Shown here one piece after another: positions 7,859 to 13,672 of a stretch of 13,672 bases of DNA. Made by a program: the position numbers and the translations under genes. Within the stretch, counting starts at the first letter, position 1, and each line of letters begins with the position of its first letter. Under the pieces are notes generated by a model. It worked only from the letters and a program-made list of their open reading frames with translations. It was not told where the DNA came from and did not search any database. Origin of the DNA: Bacillota bacterium (GTDB lineage: Bacteria > Bacillota_C > Negativicutes > CTSoil-072); assembly GCA_017861495.1 (NCBI GenBank), contig JAGFXW010000041.1, forward strand, positions 1-13,672, given 5' to 3'.

Positions 7859-7890
7859 ACTTCAGGTGGAGTTAAAACTCCATCTGAAGT
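7859..7890. promoter_or_regulatory. 32-nt dyad, candidate operator for the metal-ATPase operon
   Basis: ACTTCAGGTGGAGT (7859-7872) and ACTCCATCTGAAGT (7877-7890) are inverted copies differing at one position, separated by TAAA. The dyad ends 15 bases before an extended -10 and covers the position of its missing -35, as expected for a regulator binding site. The inner GGAGTTAAAACTCC half-sites resemble those of some MerR-family metal sensors, but the spacing to the -10 is not the MerR arrangement. As RNA it would also form a strong hairpin. No regulator gene is in the window. Confidence 0.55.
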
Positions 7891-7905
7891 AAGTCTGCAT
7901 TTATA

Positions 7906-7914
7906 TGATATAAT
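7906..7914 (+). promoter_or_regulatory. Extended -10 promoter for the small protein / P-type ATPase operon
   Basis: TG (7906-7907), one base, then a consensus TATAAT (7909-7914) form an extended -10 element. Transcription would begin near 7920, about 30 bases before the first start codon. The -35 region (around 7886-7891) does not match TTGACA and lies within the right arm of the upstream dyad. This suggests dependence on a regulator or on the extended -10 alone. Confidence 0.6.
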
Positions 7915-7951
7915 GAAATTATAAAGAAACGTTAAGGTGAGGTGGCTCACT

Positions 7952-8152
7952 ATGGACATTCAAGGCGGGGATAAATTGCTGATCTTGGCCGGCGGCAGGC
8001 AGCAAACCTGGGTCATATCGGCAATTAACAACAATGTGGTTAAATATTTTGATGAGATGAACCGGTATCAACAAATGCCAATTGTACGGTTGCAAGAAAT
8101 GATCAATAATCATCAAGTCGAAATTTTGCATCCTCTTGACCCTGCGGATTAG
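7952..8152 (+). CDS. Small conserved-looking protein of unknown function
   Basis: The product is 66 aa from ATG 7952, chosen because GAGGTGG lies 6 bases upstream; the GTG at 7937 would overlap that site. I do not recognise the family. It has no signal peptide, membrane segment or cysteine pair. The sequence begins with a beta-rich half (GGDKLLILAGGRQQTWVISA), continues through NNNVVKYFDEMNRYQQMPI, and ends in a short helix (VRLQEMINNHQVEIL). This suggests a compact SH3-like or alpha/beta cytoplasmic fold. It is the first gene behind the extended -10 promoter, 63 bases before the metal-exporting ATPase. A role in the same operon (regulatory or accessory) is plausible but unproven. Good ribosome binding site, promoter and compact composition argue that it is a real gene. 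Confidence 0.7.
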   Translation: MDIQGGDKLLILAGGRQQTWVISAINNNVVKYFDEMNRYQQMPIVRLQEMINNHQVEILHPLDPAD

Positions 8153-8215
8153 CAATAACAACCCTTGCGATGCTTGATGGATTATAGTTTGAATTTCACC
8201 TGGAGGTGGAACTCA

Positions 8216-10348
8216 ATGGTAAAAGATAAAAAGAAAATTGTTTTTCAGGTCGATGGGATTACTTGTTTGGATTGCGCCCAAGGTTTTGAAAAAGCCGTCA
8301 GGAGTTTGCCGGGAGTCAACAAAGCAACATTAAATACGATGACCGGCAAGCTAATCGTAGAAGGAATAGCGGATTTGCCTGCCATACAGTCATTAGGACT
8401 GCAAGAGGGCTATACCATCCACCTTATTTTACAGCGCCAGCCATTGCAGCCCCGGGGAATGAAAAGAAACAGTTGGGAATTACGCCGTGCCGTTCTATCC
8501 GGCCTGAGCCTGGTAGTGGCGTACGGATTGGAAAAAAGCGGTGCTTTTGGGGTGCCGTTTTTGCCATTTTACATTCTTGCGATGATGGTAGGCGGTTGGA
8601 GTAATTTTCGGAAGGCGGCTCGTGCGCTGCCGCGTTTGAACTTCTCGATGAGCGTGCTGATGAGCGTAGCTGTTATTGGCGCATTGGCGATCGGGCAGTA
8701 TGAGGAAGGCGCGACGGTGGCATTTTTATATTCCATTTCCGAACTTCTGGAATTGTGGACGATGGAAACAGCCCGGCGTTCGATACGGCAATTGATGGAC
8801 ATTACTCCGAAAACAGCCCGTTTGCTGCAAGCAGGAATCGAAATTGAGGTTCCGGTCGATCAGGTGAATGTGGATGATATCCTTGTGATCCGGCCGGGTG
8901 AAAAAATTGCCTTAGACGGTGAAATCGTAAAAGGGGCTAGCGCTATTAACCAGTCGGCAATTACCGGTGAGTCTGTTCCTATAGAAAAGGGCCCCGGTGA
9001 AGAGGTTTTTGCCGGGACGTTGAATACATATGGAACGCTGGAAATACAAGTAACGAAATTAGTACAGGATACGACGATTGCCAAAATTATTCATATGGTA
9101 GAAGAAGCGCAGACGAAACGCGCTCCTTCCCAAGCGTTTGTGGAAAAATTTGCTGCCGTGTATACGCCGCTCGTTATGGCGTTGGCGATAGGTATTTTAT
9201 TCATCCCGCCAGTTTTTTTTGGCTATGAATGGACGCCGTGGATATACCGCAGCCTGACCTTGTTGGTCGTCGCCTGCCCTTGTGCTTTGGTGGTGTCAAC
9301 TCCGGTAGCTATTGTCAGTGCGATTAGCAATGCCGCTCAAAACGGCGTGTTGATCAAAGGCGGTATTTTCATGGAAGAAATCGGGTCTTTGAACGCGATC
9401 GCATTTGATAAAACCGGAACATTAACCCAGGGGGAATTGGTGGTTACAGATATTGTGCCGGTCGGTCCGATGGACGCGGGCCGGCTATTAGAGCTAGGGG
9501 CAAATTTGGAAGCCCGCTCCGAACATCCGTTGGCAAAGGCAATCCTGAAAACAGCGCGACAGCACGGCTATCAGGCGAACCAGGTGGAAGAGTTTACGGC
9601 GCTTCCCGGTAGAGGCATTCAGGGAAAAATTGATCAAGAGATGGTTTACCTCGGGAATATACGCTTATTCAGTGAAATGGGTGTTTCGTTGGAACCGGTT
9701 ATGCCGGTTGTGGACCGGTTGCAGGGAGAAGGCAAGACGGTCATGATTATGGGGACGGGAAACCTGTTTTTGGGTGCTATAGCTGTGGCGGATGAAGTGC
9801 GGAAATCCAGTAAAGCAGTAGTCAGCGAGTTGAAGCAAACGGGCATTAAACATGTTATTATGCTGACAGGCGATAATAGGGCGACGGCCCATGCAGTAGC
9901 GGCGATGGCGGGAGTAGATGAGTACAAGGCGGAATTACTGCCGCAAGATAAAATGAAAGCGATAGAGGAATTATTGGCCCGATATGGGAAAGTAGCAATG
10001 GTTGGCGATGGCATTAACGATGCGCCGGCGCTGGCTTTATCGACGGTCGGGATTGCTATGGGCGGTGCCGGGACCGATACCGCTTTGGAAACAGCCGATA
10101 TTGCGCTTATGGCAGATGAATTAAGTAAATTGCCGTTCACAATCCGGCTGAGCCGCAAGACTCTTGCGATCATCCGGCAGAATATCACATTCTCGCTGCT
10201 CATAAAAGCAGTTGCCATATTGGCCGTATTCCCCGGCTGGCTGACATTATGGCTGGCTATCCTTGCGGATATGGGAGCTACGATTATCGTAACGTTGAAC
10301 AGTCTGCGGCTTTTACGAACGCAAGCGAAAGGAGAGAGGGCGGCATAA
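8216..10348 (+). CDS. cadA: P1B-type heavy-metal ATPase (Zn/Cd/Pb exporter class)
   Basis: The product is 710 aa from ATG 8216, with GGAGGTGG 6 bases upstream; the frame runs open 17 codons further without a better start. It exports soft divalent metals from the cytoplasm. Domains: an N-terminal heavy-metal-associated domain with metal site CLDC (C17, C20); a membrane region from about 90; the actuator domain with TGES (250-253); the membrane CPC site (354-356); the phosphorylation loop DKTGT (D398); SEHP (435-438); TGD (551-553); and hinge GDGIND (597-602). The last membrane helices carry K664 and D685 in LLIKA and ADMGA, the signature separating Zn/Cd/Pb exporters (ZntA/CadA) from copper ATPases. 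All catalytic motifs are intact. The stop codon shares bases with the start of the next gene. The preceding dyad and promoter suggest metal-responsive control. Confidence 0.93.
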   Translation: MVKDKKKIVFQVDGITCLDCAQGFEKAVRSLPGVNKATLNTMTGKLIVEGIADLPAIQSLGLQEGYTIHLILQRQPLQPRGMKRNSWELRRAVLSGLSLVVAYGLEKSGAFGVPFLPFYILAMMVGGWSNFRKAARALPRLNFSMSVLMSVAVIGALAIGQYEEGATVAFLYSISELLELWTMETARRSIRQLMDITPKTARLLQAGIEIEVPVDQVNVDDILVIRPGEKIALDGEIVKGASAINQSAITGESVPIEKGPGEEVFAGTLNTYGTLEIQVTKLVQDTTIAKIIHMVEEAQTKRAPSQAFVEKFAAVYTPLVMALAIGILFIPPVFFGYEWTPWIYRSLTLLVVACPCALVVSTPVAIVSAISNAAQNGVLIKGGIFMEEIGSLNAIAFDKTGTLTQGELVVTDIVPVGPMDAGRLLELGANLEARSEHPLAKAILKTARQHGYQANQVEEFTALPGRGIQGKIDQEMVYLGNIRLFSEMGVSLEPVMPVVDRLQGEGKTVMIMGTGNLFLGAIAVADEVRKSSKAVVSELKQTGIKHVIMLTGDNRATAHAVAAMAGVDEYKAELLPQDKMKAIEELLARYGKVAMVGDGINDAPALALSTVGIAMGGAGTDTALETADIALMADELSKLPFTIRLSRKTLAIIRQNITFSLLIKAVAILAVFPGWLTLWLAILADMGATIIVTLNSLRLLRTQAKGERAA

Positions 10349-11712
10349 TGCAGTTTTATCGGCAAAAAAAATCAATATTTGTGTTGATCATACTGTGTAT
10401 TATTTGGTTAGCGCCATTTCCCCGCGCTCATTGTTCGGCGCCGGTAACGGACTTCGGAATGACAAAACCTGGATACTGGATCGCGAAGCTGCCAACTCCG
10501 GATGCCATTGTCATGTCGGAAAAGCAGATCCAAGGCTATAACCGGGCCATTCAAAAAGCAATACCGGAAACTGTAGTTGATTTGCAGCGATATCCGCGGG
10601 TCTTGGATAAAAAAACGTTGACCCGTTATGTGACAACGGCGGTATTGCCGAAGGAAACTGTATATCAAAATGACAATTCTGCCGGTGCGGAGTTTTACAA
10701 TGATTTGCGGATGAAAATCAACTTGCCGGGAATTAAAGAAAGCAATCCGGTCCAATATGGCTATACGGTCAAGCGGGCTGATATGCGCACGTTTCCTACC
10801 GCTGAAGGGGTTTTTGCAGCGCCTGGTGACCGGGAATTTGATTTGTTTCAGGAAACAGCCGTCGATCCCGCTGCTCCGGTGCTTGTTTTGCACCGAAGTT
10901 TGCGGAACGATTGGCTTTTTGTGCAGACCGGCAATTACCGGGGCTGGCTGCCGACGGAGGCTGTTGCCATCGCTGCGACGCAAAAACAGTGGCTGGATTA
11001 CATGAACCTGTCACGCTATTTAGTGGTGACAGGCTGCCGTTTGCAAATTCCGGGGAACAGCAGTGGTGATCGCCCGTTGACCTTTGAAATGGGGGCAAAG
11101 CTGCCTCTGGCGCAGATTAATGGCAGTGAAACGATCAAAACCGGTTATTCCGTGTTATTGCCGGTTCGGAACCAGGATGGGAAAGCAGCGTTCTGTAATT
11201 TTTCCGTACCGGATCATGCCGATGTTCACATGGGTTATCTGCCATATACGACAGCAAATGTTATCCGTCAGGCGTTTAAGTTTTATGGGCAGCCTTACGG
11301 CTGGGGCGGATTGCATAATGATGTTGATTGTTCAAGCCTTGTAATGGATGTGTATCGGTCGTTCGGTGTTTTGCTGCCGCGAAATGCCGATCAACAGGAG
11401 GTTGCGGTCGGGAAAATCCTTCGGTTTAAAACGACGGATTATGCATCGCGGGCAAAAGAACTCCTTTGGCTGCAGCCGGGCGCGACGCTGCATATGGATG
11501 GACATGTGATGCTGTATCTGGGTAAAGACAAGGATCGGTATTATATTATCCACTCCCTGGCATCTTATGGGGATGACCGACAGGCTAATGGAGACGGAAC
11601 GTTAGGGCGGGCGGAAGCGATGAAAGTCGTAGTTAGTGATTTGGATTTGCCAAGAAGAAACGGCAAAACTTTTTTAGAAGCGCTGACTGTTGGAAAAAAT
11701 ATTGTTTTATAA
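10348..11712 (+). CDS. Secreted SH3-domain NlpC/P60 peptidoglycan endopeptidase
   Basis: The product is 454 aa from ATG 10348, which overlaps the ATPase stop as TAATG with AAGGAGAG upstream; translation is probably coupled. The signal peptide is about residues 1-31 (QKKSIFVLIILCIIWLAPF core). An N-terminal helical region (about 55-125) is followed by two SH3-like modules: residues 138-210 (VKRADMRTFPTAEGVF ... DWLFVQTGNYRGWLP) and roughly 220-300. The C-terminal NlpC/P60 domain (about 303-430) has PYGWGG then DCSS with catalytic C328, HMDGHVMLYLG with H386, and the third residue H402 in IIHSLASYG. The family cleaves gamma-D-Glu-diamino-acid stem peptide bonds; this member would act in the periplasm or wall. 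The architecture matches the YkfC-like C40 peptidases. Its link to metal export is positional only. Confidence 0.9.
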   Translation: MQFYRQKKSIFVLIILCIIWLAPFPRAHCSAPVTDFGMTKPGYWIAKLPTPDAIVMSEKQIQGYNRAIQKAIPETVVDLQRYPRVLDKKTLTRYVTTAVLPKETVYQNDNSAGAEFYNDLRMKINLPGIKESNPVQYGYTVKRADMRTFPTAEGVFAAPGDREFDLFQETAVDPAAPVLVLHRSLRNDWLFVQTGNYRGWLPTEAVAIAATQKQWLDYMNLSRYLVVTGCRLQIPGNSSGDRPLTFEMGAKLPLAQINGSETIKTGYSVLLPVRNQDGKAAFCNFSVPDHADVHMGYLPYTTANVIRQAFKFYGQPYGWGGLHNDVDCSSLVMDVYRSFGVLLPRNADQQEVAVGKILRFKTTDYASRAKELLWLQPGATLHMDGHVMLYLGKDKDRYYIIHSLASYGDDRQANGDGTLGRAEAMKVVVSDLDLPRRNGKTFLEALTVGKNIVL

Positions 11713-11715
11713 CCG

Positions 11716-11769
11716 AGAAGCCGTCTTGCACTGAGTTTTTACATTCAGTGCAAGACGGCTTCTGTTTTT
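11716..11769 (+). terminator. Perfect 19-bp hairpin terminator between convergent operons
   Basis: Arms at 11716-11734 (AGAAGCCGTCTTGCACTGA) and 11745-11763 are fully complementary with a 10-base loop. The right arm is followed by GTTTTTA, giving a T tract for the + strand operon. On the - strand the bases after the hairpin are less T-rich but the stem could still act on nrfHA transcripts, so it may be bidirectional. Confidence 0.9.
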
Positions 11770-11777
11770 AAATTACT

Positions 11778-13067
11778 TTACTGCAATAAGTTGCGGCCTG
11801 CCGCTTGATTTGCGGCTTGGATCGCTTGCCAGGCCAAATCGGAAGCTTGGCCCAAGGTTTGCAGTTCCTGAACGGAATTGTGGAAGCCCATCGAATTGGC
11901 TGCGGCGACATAATCCCAGTACCATTGGGCCTGGCGGATCAATTCCCGCGCTTTTGCGAGTTGTCCACTGTCAACGTCCGGGGAGTCGGCGGCTTGTTTG
12001 ATGATTTGGTGCGCTTGGGCAATTTTTTGACCGGCGGCATGCTGCATTTGGAACACAGCATCTTGTTTGGTTTTGACTTGATCCAAGGCCCATTCCTCTG
12101 TCTGGCCGCGGTGGCAGGTCAGGCAAGATCCTTTAATGTAATGGAGCGGGCTGGTTACATGATGGGAAGTGTATTTCTGCCCGTCCTGCAGCATATAGGG
12201 CATATGGCAGTCGGCGCAGGAAACGCCGGACTTGCCATGCGTGCCGTTTTTCCATTCCTCAAAATCAGGATGCTGCCCCTTTAAGATTAGCGCGCCGGAA
12301 ATGCCATGGACCCAATCCTTTTCAAAATTATTTGGTTTTGTAGAATAGTATTCATACATGTTTTGCGGTGTAAACCCTTTATCCCAAGGAAAGACTAGCC
12401 GGTTTGTCCCTGGTTCCATGTAATATTCGGCATGGCACTGGCCGCAAACATAGGAACGCATTTCTTCGCGCGATGCTTTTGTTAGGTCAACGCCAAGTCG
12501 TCCCATTGCTTCTTTGAAGGCCGGATTAAGGACCCGCAGTTGCATGGTATCCGGATCATGGCAATTCGCGCAGCTTACCGGATGCTTTGCCTGGTCGATC
12601 AGGGTAAGAAGCGGTGTTTTTGTGTAATTCCAACCTTGTTCGGCAAAGAGTTTTTCGATGTACGGAGTTTTGCAGGTAATACAGGTTCCAACGGTTTGCG
12701 GTGTTACCCGTTTGGATTCTTTCTGGTCAATCAAAGCATACACGTGTCCCCGGTCTTCTTTGTAATCCAGGCTGAACGCATAGCCGGCAAAATTTGTTTT
12801 CAATTCCGGCTGCATGTCCGATTTTTGTACCAATAGGCTGCCACCGTAGCCGGAAGGCGAAGCTTTCATTTCTTTGTTTTTCAAATAACTGTTATACTCC
12901 AGAGGGTACGACTTGCCCCAGACAGCAGGATCGTATTCCCCTTTGGCTATGGCCACTGTTTTTACTGCGGAAGGAGGCTGGACGCCCCAGACGCGGATGA
13001 TAACCACACCGAGGAATACGATGAGCAGAACGATGGCTCCACCGAGGATTTTTTGTCCTTTAGTCAA
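11778..13067 (-). CDS. nrfA: Cytochrome c nitrite reductase, pentaheme catalytic subunit NrfA
   Basis: The product is 429 aa from TTG 13067, chosen because AAAGGAGG (13083-13076) ends 8 bases upstream; a start at 13100 would place that site inside the gene. NrfA reduces nitrite to ammonium with six electrons in respiratory ammonification. An N-terminal hydrophobic segment (about 7-25) exports or anchors it. Five heme sites: CITCK (129-133, the Lys-ligated catalytic heme), CANCH (166-170), CGQCH (208-212), CADCH (284-288) and CLTCH (315-319). By motif comparison with E. coli NrfA, the active-site residues R120, K133, Y215 and H266 and calcium ligands E214, K263 and Q265 are present. The C-terminal helices (330-429) form the family's dimer region. 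It overlaps the end of nrfH by 8 bases, so the partners are coupled. It is slightly shorter than the enterobacterial protein. Confidence 0.95.
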   Translation of the reverse strand: MTKGQKILGGAIVLLIVFLGVVIIRVWGVQPPSAVKTVAIAKGEYDPAVWGKSYPLEYNSYLKNKEMKASPSGYGGSLLVQKSDMQPELKTNFAGYAFSLDYKEDRGHVYALIDQKESKRVTPQTVGTCITCKTPYIEKLFAEQGWNYTKTPLLTLIDQAKHPVSCANCHDPDTMQLRVLNPAFKEAMGRLGVDLTKASREEMRSYVCGQCHAEYYMEPGTNRLVFPWDKGFTPQNMYEYYSTKPNNFEKDWVHGISGALILKGQHPDFEEWKNGTHGKSGVSCADCHMPYMLQDGQKYTSHHVTSPLHYIKGSCLTCHRGQTEEWALDQVKTKQDAVFQMQHAAGQKIAQAHQIIKQAADSPDVDSGQLAKARELIRQAQWYWDYVAAANSMGFHNSVQELQTLGQASDLAWQAIQAANQAAGRNLLQ

Positions 13068-13548
13068 CGCTAAGACCTCCTTTGCCAAGAAACTTTCCAA
13101 GGTTCATTTCCTGATGAACCAAATTACGGTGGCAGGAAGTGCAGTTTTGGCCGCTGGTTGCCATCTTTGTATTTTGAACCGTACTGGCATGGCAGCGGCG
13201 GCAGTTATCGGCCAGGATGTTTTTCCCTTCGACAGAGACTGTCAGCGGTTCAGGATAATCCTTGAGGGTTTCATGGTACACGTGGCTCATGCCGCTTTTG
13301 GTTTTGGCCGATAGTTTGACGACAATGTTTTGCTGGGGCAGGTGGCAGTCGCCGCAGGTGAACTGTTTGTGGTTTGACGATGCAAACCCGGCGTAAACTT
13401 CTTTCATAGAATGGCAGCTGCCGCAGAACTGGGGCTGGTCAACATAGGCGAGGCTGGCGCTCATCACCAGAACGAGGGCCATCATGAGAACCGCTCCGGC
13501 CACGCCATAGCGCAAGACCTGTTTGCTTTCCTTCGGTTCGTTATCCAA
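13060..13548 (-). CDS. nrfH: NrfH, tetraheme membrane quinol dehydrogenase subunit
   Basis: The product is 162 aa from TTG 13548, behind GGGAGG GAGGA (13562-13552) on the minus strand. NapC/NrfH family: one N-terminal membrane helix (about 14-34), then four c-type heme sites CGSCH (42-46), CGDCH (65-69), CRRCH (116-120) and CTSCH (136-140). Met48, two residues after the first CxxCH, matches the unusual Met ligand of heme 1 in Desulfovibrio NrfH. It oxidises menaquinol at the outer face of the inner membrane and passes electrons to NrfA, forming the NrfHA complex. The order nrfH-nrfA is the standard one for this two-gene system, as opposed to the enterobacterial nrfABCD type. The gene is complete; no nrfI/ccs cytochrome maturation genes are in the window. 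Confidence 0.94.
   Translation of the reverse strand: MDNEPKESKQVLRYGVAGAVLMMALVLVMSASLAYVDQPQFCGSCHSMKEVYAGFASSNHKQFTCGDCHLPQQNIVVKLSAKTKSGMSHVYHETLKDYPEPLTVSVEGKNILADNCRRCHASTVQNTKMATSGQNCTSCHRNLVHQEMNLGKFLGKGGLSVD
13076..13083 (-). promoter_or_regulatory. Ribosome binding site that fixes the nrfA start
   Basis: AAAGGAGG on the minus strand lies inside the last codons of nrfH and ends 8 bases before TTG 13067. No comparable site precedes the upstream in-frame ATG at 13100, so the shorter NrfA start is preferred. Confidence 0.75.
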
Positions 13549-13588
13549 GTGTCCTCCCTCCCTTGCATTAGGGTTTTATCTCGTTAAC

Positions 13589-13631
13589 AGCCTGTAAGAC
13601 CCCGCCCTCTTAGGTCGGGGATCAACAGGCT
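13589..13631. repeat. Two-tier GC-rich hairpin upstream of nrfH, possible IS200/IS605-type end
   Basis: Outer arms AGCCTGT (13589-13595) and ACAGGCT (13625-13631) pair perfectly. Inner arms CCCCG (13600-13604) and CGGGG (13616-13620) pair around an 11-base loop. The CTCTTAGGTCGGGG stretch resembles sequences commonly found at ends of IS200/IS605-family elements, where subterminal imperfect hairpins are recognised by TnpA or form part of the TnpB guide RNA. This is resemblance only. It could equally be a 5' leader structure of the nrfHA transcript. Confidence 0.4.
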
Positions 13632-13671
13632 ATAACACTCGAACTAAGTTCGCTCTAAGGGTTCGGCGGGG
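13630..13671 (-). CDS. Possible C-terminal tail of an upstream minus-strand gene
   Basis: One minus-strand frame is open from the window edge to TAG at 13632-13630 and would encode 13 residues, PRRTLRANLVRVL. If real, it would end about 80 bases before nrfH on the same strand. A transposon gene such as tnpB would fit the adjacent hairpin, but the fragment is too short to identify and may be non-coding. Confidence 0.2.
   Translation of the reverse strand, partial: PRRTLRANLVRVL
13640..13652. repeat. Perfect 13-bp palindrome near right edge
   Basis: CGAACTAAGTTCG is symmetric about its central A. It sits next to the GC-rich hairpin and in the only minus-strand frame that stays open from the edge. 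Either an element-end feature or a regulator site; the edge of the window prevents a decision. Confidence 0.45.
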
Positions 13672-13672
13672 G

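Noticed and set aside
7859..7890. Dyad considered as a second terminator after tonB
   Set aside because: No T tract follows, and a good terminator already lies at 7802-7839; its position against the extended -10 fits an operator better.
9646..10365. 239-aa minus-strand frame opposite the P-type ATPase
   Set aside because: Low-complexity Ser/Ala/Ile-rich antisense product over the conserved ATPase catalytic region; no supporting signal.
10408..10983. 191-aa minus-strand frame opposite the NlpC/P60 gene
   Set aside because: Antisense to conserved SH3 coding sequence and without recognisable motifs.
11805..12284. 159-aa plus-strand frame opposite nrfA
   Set aside because: It is antisense to the conserved heme-binding region of NrfA and lies after a strong + strand terminator with no clear promoter.
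1..13672. CRISPR array, tRNA/rRNA genes, prophage or toxin-antitoxin pair
   Set aside because: No regularly spaced direct repeats, no tRNA/rRNA-like stretches and no phage or toxin motifs were seen.

Overview
The window looks like the chromosome of a diderm, anaerobic Firmicute of the Negativicutes type (Sporomusa/Pelosinus-like). Evidence: moderate GC, strong Firmicute-style GGAGG ribosome binding sites, and frequent TTG/GTG starts. These sit beside outer-membrane hardware (a TonB-dependent receptor with a C-terminal Phe, and a TonB protein) and a periplasmic-type NrfHA multiheme nitrite reductase. The lineage is an inference from this combination; no marker gene is present.

Positions 1-7839 (+ strand) hold an import locus for a metal chelate or tetrapyrrole-like compound. 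In order: the tail of an unidentified gene; an unusual ABC ATPase with an extra N-terminal domain; a FecCD/BtuC-type permease; its FecE/BtuD-type ATPase; a lipoprotein substrate-binding protein; a 665-aa TonB-dependent outer-membrane receptor; a class I SAM-dependent methyltransferase; and TonB. Together they would carry a ligand through the outer membrane (receptor plus TonB), capture it (lipoprotein), and move it across the inner membrane (permease plus ATPase). The substrate (siderophore, heme, cobamide or other) cannot be read from the sequence. A long two-tier hairpin lies between receptor and methyltransferase, and an intrinsic terminator closes the block.

Positions 7840-11770 (+ strand) form a second unit. 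A 32-nt dyad lies just upstream of an extended -10 promoter. It is followed by an unrecognised 66-aa protein, a P1B-type ATPase of the Zn/Cd/Pb class (CadA/ZntA-like), and a secreted SH3-NlpC/P60 cell-wall hydrolase whose start codon overlaps the ATPase stop. A perfect 19-bp hairpin terminates the unit.

Positions 11778-13548 (- strand) hold nrfH and nrfA, convergent with the second unit. These encode the tetraheme membrane quinol dehydrogenase and the pentaheme ammonia-forming nitrite reductase. All heme motifs and the catalytic Arg, Lys, Tyr and His are intact. The right edge (about 13589-13672) is a GC-rich palindromic stretch resembling the end of an IS200/IS605-type element or another repeat. 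No tRNA, rRNA, CRISPR array or complete transposase was seen. No stretch of more than 300 bases lacks a gene.
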